This document shows, piece by piece, positions 56,161 to 64,000 of a DNA stretch of 64,000 bases. The notes under the pieces are model-generated. The model did not search any database and was not told where the DNA came from. It saw only the letters and a program-made list of their open reading frames with translations. The DNA comes from Marinobacter halophilus (GTDB lineage: Bacteria > Pseudomonadota > Gammaproteobacteria > Pseudomonadales > Oleiphilaceae). The stretch is from positions 682,001 through 746,000 of the forward strand of contig NZ_PXNN01000011.1 in assembly GCF_003007685.1 (NCBI RefSeq), read 5' to 3'. The position numbers were made by a program, and so were the translations under genes. Every line of letters starts with the position of its first letter. Position 1 is the first letter of the stretch.

Positions 56161-56418
56161 TCAGCCCGCGAGGGATGCCTCGTGCTCACGAATCATCGTG
56201 TAAAGCTGATCTTTCAGATTCAGGCGCGTTTTTTTCTGATCTTCCAGATACTCATCCGAGGTGGTTTCGACACCGGTTTCAATACGGTGAACTGCATGAT
56301 CGAGTTCGTGATATTCATCGAACAGCTTGGCAAAGTGATTGTTGCTGGTCTTCAGGTGGTGAATCGCCTCTTTGGACTCGGGCAGCTCGTGTAACAGATC
56401 GTGTTTTTCGATCGACAT
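56161..56418 (-). CDS. YdcH family protein (DUF465)
   Basis: An 85-residue helical hairpin protein: IEKHDLLHELPESKEAIHHL followed by FAKLFDEYHELDHAVHRIE and KKTRLNLKDQLYTMIREH. This matches DUF465/YdcH, a small coiled-coil family with no settled function. The ATG at 56418 is chosen because AAGGAG lies 10 nt before it; an ATG three codons earlier begins one base after that site. An Anr/FNR box and a -10-like TACAGT are in place upstream, so expression should rise under low oxygen. Confidence 0.87.
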   Translation of the reverse strand: MSIEKHDLLHELPESKEAIHHLKTSNNHFAKLFDEYHELDHAVHRIETGVETTSDEYLEDQKKTRLNLKDQLYTMIREHEASLAG

Positions 56419-56485
56419 TATTGACATTCTCCTTGGGTTTTATGGACTACCTAGGGTTACTGTATGCCTTCAGAGCAGAAGAAAC

Positions 56486-56499
56486 TTGATCAACGTCAA
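56486..56499 (-). promoter_or_regulatory. Anr/FNR binding site upstream of the YdcH-like gene
   Basis: On the minus strand it reads TTGACGTTGATCAA, matching TTGAT-N4-ATCAA with one common variant (T to C). TACAGT, a plausible -10, begins 21 nt after it, putting the centre of the site near -41. This is the position of FNR-type activated promoters. It is 68 nt from the start codon. Confidence 0.72.
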
Positions 56500-56542
56500 G
56501 CCTTCGGACGGCAAGATAGCAAGATTATCAATGGCCGGAAGT

Positions 56543-57040
56543 TTATCCCGGTGGGCCTGTGCCGCCCTGACCTGACACCTCATCGGTGCCGCCTCCATCT
56601 GGCTGTTCGGCGTCCGTGCGCTTCATCAAAATCATGCCGCCTTCCATGAGCAGGGATTTAAGCCGGGGATCTCCCTGTTCCGCGATGCCCACCGCAAAAG
56701 CCAGCGCAGCCGCCTCAAGTGGGTTTTCCCGGATCAGGTTACGAAGCACATCAATGCCTGAACCCGACTTGCCGTCTGCCGAGTCTGGGGATTTGGTCGA
56801 AGACTTCGGGCGGCTTAATCGGTACAAAAAAAACGCCAATAAAAGAACACAGACAAATCCGGCCAACCCCATGGCGCCGGCTTCGCCAAGCCAGGGCGAC
56901 AGCGCCAGGACAGCGGCCTGAACCAAAAGATAAAACCCGGTAAGTAGCAGGGCGGTGAGCAAGACCATCGCTAATACCATGCCAATGATGGCGGCGGCGG
57001 CCTTACGCAACGCACCCTGTACCTGCGCAGAATCAAGCAT
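56543..57040 (-). CDS. Phage holin family / YqjE-like membrane protein
   Basis: A 165-residue protein with two transmembrane helices (MVLAMVLLTALLLTGFYLLV, GAMGLAGFVCVLLLAFFLY), then a cytoplasmic tail with the block LIRENPLEAAALAFAVG that is typical of YqjE/DUF1469. It is not a phage gene; the holin name comes from a shape similarity. It begins 2 nt past the stop of the YqjD-like gene. In E. coli the yqjDE genes are stationary-phase inner-membrane proteins. Confidence 0.82.
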   Translation of the reverse strand: MLDSAQVQGALRKAAAAIIGMVLAMVLLTALLLTGFYLLVQAAVLALSPWLGEAGAMGLAGFVCVLLLAFFLYRLSRPKSSTKSPDSADGKSGSGIDVLRNLIRENPLEAAALAFAVGIAEQGDPRLKSLLMEGGMILMKRTDAEQPDGGGTDEVSGQGGTGPPG

Positions 57041-57042
57041 GA

Positions 57043-57366
57043 TCAGCGATCAAGCAGTTTGCCCACGAGGATACCGGCCAGAAACATAATGAGAATGCTG
57101 AGAAACGGTCGTTCCTCAATCTTGTGCTCAACCTCATGCACGGCTTTGTCTCCGGCATCCTTGGCGCGATGCAGTGCTTGATCACCCTTTTGCTTGACCT
57201 GATCATAAGCCTCTTGGCTCTCGCGGCGGATTTCATCCCGAAGACTGCTGATGTTGCTTTTCTGGCTTTCGGAAACCGATCGGGTCAGCTTGGACAGATC
57301 CTCTCGGAGTTCTTGAAGATCCTGCTTTACCTTGTTGTAGTCGTCTTGGGTAGATTTTGCTTCCAT
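57043..57366 (-). CDS. YqjD/ElaB-like DUF883 protein
   Basis: A 107-residue protein with a long charged coiled coil (residues 5-85) and a single C-terminal transmembrane helix (FLSILIMFLAGILVGKLLDR). This is the ElaB/YqjD/DUF883 layout, in which E. coli members anchor inactive ribosomes to the membrane in stationary phase. AAGGAGG lies before the ATG. It is the first gene of a two-gene unit with the YqjE-like gene. Confidence 0.87.
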   Translation of the reverse strand: MEAKSTQDDYNKVKQDLQELREDLSKLTRSVSESQKSNISSLRDEIRRESQEAYDQVKQKGDQALHRAKDAGDKAVHEVEHKIEERPFLSILIMFLAGILVGKLLDR

Positions 57367-57517
57367 TTTCTGCCTCCTTACACAATAGATTTACTGCTAA
57401 TTTGGCGTATTCGATAAATATAGCCAACGCTTCACCAAACACTGGATCCGACAACGGAGTGGCGAGGACACCATAATCCTAGCACAGATATTCAAGCTCA
57501 CATTTCTGCGTCTGGCT

Positions 57518-60500
57518 TCACCCCGCCAACAACCGCTCCTGCAACTCCCGAATCACCTTCAGCACCCGGCTCATTTCACTCTGGGTTTTCAGATCCAGAT
57601 CCAGCTTGCCATCCATGGTTTTCACCAGCGGCACAATGGATTCCTCAAAGATACGGGCAAACGCCATCAGGGCATCGCCCACCTGGGGCGGGCTGTCCAG
57701 GTTGACGGTGACCGCCGGGTTGAGCTGCACCGATTGCAGGCCTTCGGTGAGGCCGGTTTCGAGGGAGCGGGACAGCTGGCTCAGGGCCTTGTCGAGATCC
57801 GGCTCCGCATCTCTGCGGCTGTCCAGCCCGGCCACCAGCTGCTGCATGTGCTCGGAAATAAGCCCAAGCTGGCGCACCACTTTCACCCCGGTTTCTTCAT
57901 CTCCACCGGCCTGTTGGCGACGGCGGTATTCTTCGCAGATGCTCTGCCAGCGAGCCGCTTCTGCATCGCTCAGGGTGCCCCGCATCTGTTTGAGTTTGAG
58001 CAGGTTTTCTTCCGCGCCCTGGGTCAGCAGTTGGGATTCGCCCTGATAATGGTCATCAATCAGGGCTTCCAGTTCCCGGTCACTCATTACCGGCGACAGC
58101 TTCTCCGCCAGTTTGTTCATGTTCCGGTAGCTGCCTTGCAACTTGAAGGTCGGCTCGGTGCGGTAGGCTTCGGCCTGGGCGCTGGAGGCGATGTAGGCCT
58201 GATTGACCCGCAACACGGTTTCCCGCACCCGAATCATTTTCTTCAGGAGGGAAACGATTTCATCACGCTCGGCGGCGCTGTAGTCGTGTTCGAAGTCCGA
58301 ATCCGCCACGGTTTTGCCTTCGGCCAGATCGGCAAAGCGATAGAAATCCGCCATGCCTCGGGTGGCCAGTGGTGCCAATACCGGATTTGAGCTCAGGCTG
58401 TTCTCGACGTAAGACAGCGCAAAGGCGTGTTCCATGCCGGAGAGTACATCCCCCAGGTTGTAGATATCGGCCCGGTTGGCGAGCATGTCCGGCACTTTGA
58501 ACACTTCACCACTTTCGGTATAGGGGTTACCGGCCATGACCACGCAGAAGCGTTTGCCGCGCATGTCGTAGGTGCGGGTGCGGCCGCGCCAGACACCTTC
58601 GATCCGCCGGGTACCGTCACACAGGGAAATGAACTTCTGCAGGAACTCCGGATGGGTATGCTGGATATCGTCCAGATACAGCATCACGTTGTTGCCCATT
58701 TCCAGCGCCAGGTTGAGCTTGATCAGTTCCGCCTCGGCAGTGGAATGCGGCGCTTTCTCCGGGTCCAGCGAGGTGACGTCGTGGCCCAGACTCGGGCAGT
58801 TGATCTTCATAAAGATCAGGCCCAGGCGGTGCGCCACGTATTCCATCAGGGTGGTTTTACCGTAGCCGGGTGGCGAGATCATCATCAACAAGCCGGACTG
58901 GTCTGTGCGTCGGTCTTCACCGGCGGTGCCCATCTGCTTGGCGAGGTTGTCGCCGATGATCGGCAGGTAGCTCTCGCTGATCAGTTTGTTACGGACAAAC
59001 GATGACAATGGCCGGGGCCGAAACTCTTGCAAACGCAGCTGATCACGCCAGCGCTCCAACACCTGGTGGCGGACTTCCTGCAGCTGTCGCCAGCCGGGAA
59101 TGATTTCCTGCTGGTGATGGCGCAAACGCTCCTCAAATTCATCCAGTTGCAAGCTCAGTGTGCGCTCATCAATGCAGGCGTGCTGGCCCAGCAAGCCTTC
59201 CACATGAAACGCCAACTCGACACTGCGCACGGTGGTTTTGACCGCATCGCCAGCATTAAGCACCGCTACCACTTCTGGCAGATAATGTTGCAGGTGTTGC
59301 TGATCGGCCTTGCCCATCCAGGCTTTCAGCCAATGGCTGGTAATGCTCCAGCGCGCCTTTGGCTGACCGGCCACCACATTCAGCGCGTTCTGATATTGCG
59401 CCAACTGATTGTCGCGCTTCAGGGCTTCTGTGAACCCTTCGGCCAGTTCACCGGCGTAGCGGGTTATCTCGAACGCATCAGACTCTTCCGCCAGCTGACG
59501 CACCAGGTACTCGGCAGCAGAGGTCACCAGCGACCGCTCTGCACTGCCTTTGTCTGTCAGCGCAAGCCCATGAGTCTCGATAAATTCAGACAACCGAGGG
59601 CCGAGTTCCTGTTCAAGCGAGCCCAGCAGTTCATTCGATTGCATCATCCGGCTGAGAATACCGGCAGACAGGCATCGCGACCGCAACTGCTGCGCGGGAG
59701 CCTGTTGCTGGCTCAGTTCCGCCCAGAACAGCATCGCCAACGCCCGGGCCCGGGGGCTGAAGCGCAGCAGCCCGGCGCTCTGGGTTGCTGGCCAGAGTGT
59801 ACTGACAATCAGCGCGGCGTCATGATCGTGAATGCCTTTTTCATAGCCTTCCCGGTAACGGGGTGAGGCGAACTTACGAACGTAGTCGGTCAGTTCATCC
59901 AGATCGGCAACATTGACCGGTAAATCCGGCAACGCCCGGAACTCGTCAATCACCAGCGCCGCCAGGTATTCGGCACGGTACACCCGGTCTGACTCAGACG
60001 GCTGGCTCATGTTCCAGTAACCCCGCAGCCGATCCAGCTCCGGCTCGTCCAGCCGTTCGTAATACTGGGTGCCGGTCAGGTGCAGCAATACATGGTCGTC
60101 TCGCGGAATCAGGGTCAGGTCCAGCTCCTGCTGGTTGACGCTGAACCGATGCTTGCCGAGGCGGATGACCGCGCCGCCGTCTTCAAAAATATCGGCTTTG
60201 TCGCGAACACTTCGAAGCGCATTGTCCTGGGCCGCTTTCAGCTGCCCGAGACAATCGTCTGCTTCCATGGCAGCGCCCAATTCCCGCAGTTCTTTGGCCA
60301 TGCTGCGCAGGCGGGCGACCATGGCATCGGAGGCAAAGAATGCGTGCAATTCTTCCGGGCTGGCGAAGCGCTCGGTCCGCCGGGTAACGTTCTTGAGGAT
60401 GCGCTCGGCGGCATCGGTCAATGTCGTTACTCGTCGTTGCTGCTGATCCTGAAGTTGCTGGCGCCGGGCCTCAATGCTTTCGTGGGCGTTCTCACGCTGC

Positions 60501-62755
60501 TCCAGAACCGCCGCCAGGAACTCATCAAACTCACCAAACTGGCTTTCCAGTTCCTGCAGCTGATCCAGCATGCGCGTCATCAGGCCATCGCATTCCCGCA
60601 CGTCGGTCAGCGCACTCACACCATTGGCCAGGCTCTGCTCAAACAGCCGCAGCCGGGCGGCAAACTGGGCCCGAGCCTCGGCACTGCCCTGCTCTTTCAG
60701 GCGCAGCTCCGCTTCCGAGCGCTGCTGGTTAATGGTGGCGTAGATGCCAGAGATGTTGTCGGTGATGGCGGTTTCCAGGGCCGCGTCGTCACCGGCCATG
60801 GAGGCCAGCATGCCCTGGATCATATCCAGTCCGGAGGTCAGTTCCCGGTATCGTTCAACGATCTTTCTGAGCGCGTCGCGGGTATCGGCGTCCACCAGAT
60901 CGGTCTGCAATTCAGTCAACGTCTTCCGATAACCATCCAGAGCCTCTGGCGATGCCAGAAAACGGAAGGTGCGGTCGGTCAGGCGCTCTTCCGCCTCAGC
61001 CAGATCGCTTTCCAGAGCCTCAACCCTGGCCTTGTCCACATAACGGCGATCGTTCAGGGTACGCACCCGGCCCCGGTGTTCCCGCAGGCGGGCCAGGTAG
61101 CCGACGAACTGGTCCGGGGCCTTCCAGCTGTCTGGTTTCAGATCCCGCATCAATTCGCCTTGGGCATCCGCCACTTCGGCGATGGCGGTTTCCGTCTGAG
61201 CCCGGATGCTCTGGACCTTCTCGTATTCATCCAACACCAGTTCGGCGGTTCCGCGTATGGTGCTCAGCTGTTGATGAAGACCGGCAAACAGTGCTTCATC
61301 CTGCCGGGCGGTCAACCAGAAGAACTGATCAAGAACACGGTCGACAGTACGAATCAGTGCGGTAAAGTGGCGTTCGCTGGCACCCGCAGCTTCCATCAGG
61401 GTCGCCACGGTATTCAGCTCGGCGATGCCGCGCACCAGTTCCGGATTACCAATGCGGGCCAGCTCCGAATCGTTCGAAACACTGGCCTGGGCATGAAAGG
61501 TTTCAGATGTGAACGGGGTTTCCCACACCTGCAACGGATGCACCAGAGTGGGCTCGTTGTCGGCGTTGAAAATCACCAGATGACCATTTTCGAACAGGGC
61601 AAAGCCATGGCCAATCAACGGCACATCGGCCTGTTTGCGAATCAGGTTGTAGCGGAACAGAATCACCTGTCCGGTGAGCTGCTCGTAGAACACATACAGC
61701 ACGTCCTCGCCATTGGGCGAGCGCAGGGTACGTTTAAGACGAAAATCCCCATCCGGAATCTGGAAGGTTTTCAGTTCACCGGTCGTCAGGTAATAGCCCG
61801 AGGGAAAAATCAGGCCGTGATTGTCCGGCAGCGATGCCACCGAGCCGGCCATGGTATCAACCCGCTCCACCTTGCGCTCGGTGCGATTGAACAGGTAGTA
61901 GCGCCACTGTTTTTCATTGAAGGGCAGAATCCGCACCAGCAGAATCTCACCCAGATCTGCGTAGTCGAAGGTCGCATCATCCAGCGACTGGGAATCAGAC
62001 TCTACCGCATCCTGATAGATGCCTTCGCCGGTGGCGGTGTTGTTCTCCACCTTGAAGGTGATGTTGCCCCGCAGGTTGTCGACAAACAGGGTGTCGGCAA
62101 TGTTCAGGTGCGGTGAACGCCCCTGAACCTGACTGTCTCGGCCCACGGATTTCCACGCAAAGCTGAAACGATCCGGAAACGTCAGGTCCCGTTCACCCCG
62201 GTTATCCACATAGCGACCAACCTCACCGTCCGGCTTTAACTCCCAGCGGAACACCCTCAGGTCATCAAGCTTGTCGCCAATCCGGAATGCCATCAGCAGC
62301 ATGCCCTTCAGGATGACCAGCTGCGATAGCGTGGCGGTGTTGTAGTACTGCTGCAATTCCCTGAAATCAGTTACAAAACGGGCATCGGTCAGGAACGAGC
62401 CTTCAATGGCGGCTTCGGTCATCTCGAAGCCACTGTCACCGTCGTTCAGGTGGTACAGCCGGAACACGTCCTCGATTGCGAGGGTCTTACGCAGCCCCAG
62501 CCGCAGGTTGAATCCAAACAGCAGGCTATCACCCAGACGGACCACATCCCGTGCAACCGCGTTATTTTCGGTCCGGACCCGAGCCCGGCCGAGCACGTTC
62601 ATGCCGGCACTGCCAAAGATGTCCTCGCGGGCCTGGTTGAGCCCGGAAACCTGTTGGCGCAGCTGGGCACCCTGCTCCTTTAACCGTCGCTGAATGGTTT
62701 CGAAGGCAGAGCCTTCCTGAACAATGCTCTCAAGGCCGGTGCGATCCGTCGACAT
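57518..62755 (-). CDS. Giant AAA ATPase (DUF3686-type, 'DNA repair ATPase' of databases)
   Basis: A 1745-residue protein. Residues 1-470 are a beta-rich domain (repeats with LFNRTERKVERVD, PDGDFRLKRTLRSPNG). Residues 480-900 are a long coiled coil rich in Glu, Gln and Arg. The AAA module has Walker A PPGYGKTTLMEY (around 1295) and Walker B NVMLYLDDIQHTHPE (Asp1362-Asp1363), then a GNPYTESGEVFKVPDMLANR segment. It is a MoxR-like remodelling ATPase. The repair label has no support from the sequence. The flotillin-like gene lies upstream on the same strand, 83 nt away. The start follows AGGA. Confidence 0.85.
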   Translation of the reverse strand: MSTDRTGLESIVQEGSAFETIQRRLKEQGAQLRQQVSGLNQAREDIFGSAGMNVLGRARVRTENNAVARDVVRLGDSLLFGFNLRLGLRKTLAIEDVFRLYHLNDGDSGFEMTEAAIEGSFLTDARFVTDFRELQQYYNTATLSQLVILKGMLLMAFRIGDKLDDLRVFRWELKPDGEVGRYVDNRGERDLTFPDRFSFAWKSVGRDSQVQGRSPHLNIADTLFVDNLRGNITFKVENNTATGEGIYQDAVESDSQSLDDATFDYADLGEILLVRILPFNEKQWRYYLFNRTERKVERVDTMAGSVASLPDNHGLIFPSGYYLTTGELKTFQIPDGDFRLKRTLRSPNGEDVLYVFYEQLTGQVILFRYNLIRKQADVPLIGHGFALFENGHLVIFNADNEPTLVHPLQVWETPFTSETFHAQASVSNDSELARIGNPELVRGIAELNTVATLMEAAGASERHFTALIRTVDRVLDQFFWLTARQDEALFAGLHQQLSTIRGTAELVLDEYEKVQSIRAQTETAIAEVADAQGELMRDLKPDSWKAPDQFVGYLARLREHRGRVRTLNDRRYVDKARVEALESDLAEAEERLTDRTFRFLASPEALDGYRKTLTELQTDLVDADTRDALRKIVERYRELTSGLDMIQGMLASMAGDDAALETAITDNISGIYATINQQRSEAELRLKEQGSAEARAQFAARLRLFEQSLANGVSALTDVRECDGLMTRMLDQLQELESQFGEFDEFLAAVLEQRENAHESIEARRQQLQDQQQRRVTTLTDAAERILKNVTRRTERFASPEELHAFFASDAMVARLRSMAKELRELGAAMEADDCLGQLKAAQDNALRSVRDKADIFEDGGAVIRLGKHRFSVNQQELDLTLIPRDDHVLLHLTGTQYYERLDEPELDRLRGYWNMSQPSESDRVYRAEYLAALVIDEFRALPDLPVNVADLDELTDYVRKFASPRYREGYEKGIHDHDAALIVSTLWPATQSAGLLRFSPRARALAMLFWAELSQQQAPAQQLRSRCLSAGILSRMMQSNELLGSLEQELGPRLSEFIETHGLALTDKGSAERSLVTSAAEYLVRQLAEESDAFEITRYAGELAEGFTEALKRDNQLAQYQNALNVVAGQPKARWSITSHWLKAWMGKADQQHLQHYLPEVVAVLNAGDAVKTTVRSVELAFHVEGLLGQHACIDERTLSLQLDEFEERLRHHQQEIIPGWRQLQEVRHQVLERWRDQLRLQEFRPRPLSSFVRNKLISESYLPIIGDNLAKQMGTAGEDRRTDQSGLLMMISPPGYGKTTLMEYVAHRLGLIFMKINCPSLGHDVTSLDPEKAPHSTAEAELIKLNLALEMGNNVMLYLDDIQHTHPEFLQKFISLCDGTRRIEGVWRGRTRTYDMRGKRFCVVMAGNPYTESGEVFKVPDMLANRADIYNLGDVLSGMEHAFALSYVENSLSSNPVLAPLATRGMADFYRFADLAEGKTVADSDFEHDYSAAERDEIVSLLKKMIRVRETVLRVNQAYIASSAQAEAYRTEPTFKLQGSYRNMNKLAEKLSPVMSDRELEALIDDHYQGESQLLTQGAEENLLKLKQMRGTLSDAEAARWQSICEEYRRRQQAGGDEETGVKVVRQLGLISEHMQQLVAGLDSRRDAEPDLDKALSQLSRSLETGLTEGLQSVQLNPAVTVNLDSPPQVGDALMAFARIFEESIVPLVKTMDGKLDLDLKTQSEMSRVLKVIRELQERLLAG

Positions 62756-62838
62756 ACCAAATCATCCTGAACTGAGGAGAAATCTGAAAGGGAGAAGACC
62801 GGGGCAGTGCACATCAGGCACCGACCCGGTCCAGAACA

Positions 62839-64000
62839 TCAGGCGGTTTCGGAAGTCCGGCTGGACTTCTCAGAAGCAACCCGCCCGGCAATACCCGCGA
62901 GGGCGGCCTGCAGAGATGGGGACTTGTCCAGAACACCCTGTACGCTCTTGCCGTAGCCGATGCCCTGGGCAAACTTCTCGAAGATGCCACCGTCGCCACC
63001 AATCATTTCGAACTTGGCGTCTTTCAGGGCAGCCGCCATCACGCGGCCATTCTCGAGCATGCCGGTCTTCTGAGCCTCAATCTGGGCCATCACTTCCTTC
63101 TCATGAACTTCCAGGTTCATGCGGAATTCTTCAAAGTGACGTGCCTCTTCAGACATGTTGTCATAGGCTTTGAGCTTCTCAACCAGACCAGAGGCTTCGG
63201 CCTTGGCCATGGCTTCACGGGCATCGGCCTTGGCATGACCCATGCGCTGCTCGCCTTCGGCATCTGCCAGCACCATTGCCTTGCGGGCATCGGCCTTGGC
63301 CAGACCCAGCTTCTCTTCACCCATGGCTTCGGTTTCAAGGCGCTGCTCCAGCACACGCACTTCAGCCAGACCAGCCTCTTCATCCGCCTTGGCAGTAGCC
63401 GATTTAACATCGGCCCGTGCCAGACCATCAGCGCGGATAGCAGACGCCTGAGCTTCCTTGACCTGCGCTTCGGCAAGCCCGTCTGATGCCGCCATTGCCT
63501 GACGACCACGAGCCAGCTTCTCGTCAGCCACCGACTTCTTCTCGGCGGCATCCAGGTCTGCCTGGGCTTTGACTCGCACTTGCTCAGCTTCAAACTTGGA
63601 GCGTTCGAAGGCGGCTTCCGCAGCTTTCACGTCCATGAGTTTCAGTTCTTCGGCATCCGCTTCCGCAGCCACCACTTTCTTGACCTTCAGGCGCTCCGCT
63701 TCAGAACGGTTGCGCACGTCCTTGATGTTCTCTTCCTCTTCCGCCACGTTGCGCTCAACCGCAATACGCTGGCTGGTGATGTCAGCAATTTCCTTGCGCT
63801 CGCCTTCCAGCGCCTTCTCCATGCCGATGCGCTCGATCTCTACCGCACGTTCACGGTTGACGTCTTCCAGCTCACGGGCCTGGCGAATCCGCACTTCTTC
63901 AATCTGAACCGCACGTTCACGGGCCTTCATGGCCATTTCAATCTGGCGCTGCTTGTTCTCTTCGGCAATGGCCAGCTCTTCATCGGTCTTGATACGAGCA
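62839..64000 (-). CDS. Flotillin-like (SPFH/band 7) protein, partial (N-terminus outside window)
   Basis: The C-terminal 387 residues of a protein that continues past the right edge. They form a long alanine- and glutamate-rich coiled coil with recurring LAKADARKAM-, HAKADAREAM- and LARADVKSAT-type repeats, as in flotillins and the YqiK family. The C-terminus has a short globular piece (MIGGDGGIFEKFAQGIGYG). The SPFH domain and membrane anchor are expected upstream of the window. It lies directly before the giant ATPase gene on the same strand and should be its partner in a membrane platform. An internal ATG at 63936 is not the start. Confidence 0.85.
   Translation of the reverse strand, partial: ARIKTDEELAIAEENKQRQIEMAMKARERAVQIEEVRIRQARELEDVNRERAVEIERIGMEKALEGERKEIADITSQRIAVERNVAEEEENIKDVRNRSEAERLKVKKVVAAEADAEELKLMDVKAAEAAFERSKFEAEQVRVKAQADLDAAEKKSVADEKLARGRQAMAASDGLAEAQVKEAQASAIRADGLARADVKSATAKADEEAGLAEVRVLEQRLETEAMGEEKLGLAKADARKAMVLADAEGEQRMGHAKADAREAMAKAEASGLVEKLKAYDNMSEEARHFEEFRMNLEVHEKEVMAQIEAQKTGMLENGRVMAAALKDAKFEMIGGDGGIFEKFAQGIGYGKSVQGVLDKSPSLQAALAGIAGRVASEKSSRTSETA

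Noticed and set aside
56543..57040. Phage origin suggested by 'holin' similarity
   Set aside because: The layout next to a YqjD-like gene is that of the chromosomal yqjDE type, and no other phage gene is near.
60080..62116. Long open frame (678 codons) on the plus strand opposite the giant ATPase
   Set aside because: It is the antisense frame of a gene with clear domains; the composition is low in typical protein patterns and it has no recognisable domain or ribosome site.

Overview
The window looks like a chromosomal segment from a marine gammaproteobacterium of the Marinobacter type. This is inferred from the protein set: TmcA, AcnA, LysO, a dedicated proteobacterial sortase system, many c-di-GMP and histidine-kinase proteins, and short moderately GC-rich intergenic gaps. 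It contains about 45 protein genes. I see no rRNA, tRNA, CRISPR array, prophage or insertion sequence. Two genes are cut by the window edges: a cytochrome c at the left and a flotillin-like protein at the right.

Layout. 1-12 kb is housekeeping: cytochrome c, an enoyl-CoA hydratase-family hydrolase, an ankyrin lipoprotein, tmcA with a DUF2237 gene, a UvrD/Rep helicase, an OmpA-type porin, a methyltransferase, dadA and PPK2. A 113-bp element with perfect 28-bp inverted arms lies between DUF2237 and the helicase. 12-30 kb is dense in signalling: TatD and HD-GYP, a Na/Pi symporter, a binding-protein plus PhnD-PAS-GGDEF pair, LysO, and then a two-strand phosphorelay cluster. That cluster has HPt-REC-GGDEF, REC-HDOD and a lone receiver on the minus strand, and three successive membrane or soluble histidine kinases on the plus strand. 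30-42 kb holds an atypical 5'-nucleotidase behind a clear PHO-box array, acnA, a PAS-GGDEF protein, an overlapping SCO/chemoreceptor pair, a zinc-finger-like membrane protein and a rhomboid protease.

42-50 kb contains a dedicated sortase module: a VIT/VWA target protein and class GN sortase facing a PdsR/PdsS two-component pair. Next to it is a lysophospholipid acyltransferase with a FabR-like operator. 51-57 kb has a diguanylate cyclase with three periplasmic solute-binding domains, an alpha/beta hydrolase with a small partner, a periplasmic ATP-dependent DNA ligase, a YdcH-like protein behind an Anr/FNR-type promoter, and YqjE/YqjD-like envelope proteins. 57.5-64 kb is occupied by a 1745-residue AAA ATPase and the flotillin-like gene upstream of it. 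This is the least understood pair in the window.

Four GGDEF proteins (all with an RxxD inhibitory site) and one HD-GYP protein point to heavy c-di-GMP control of envelope and surface behaviour. Three regulatory sites can be read directly: PHO boxes (phosphate), an Anr/FNR box (oxygen) and a FabR-like palindrome (membrane lipid). They tie individual genes to specific stresses.
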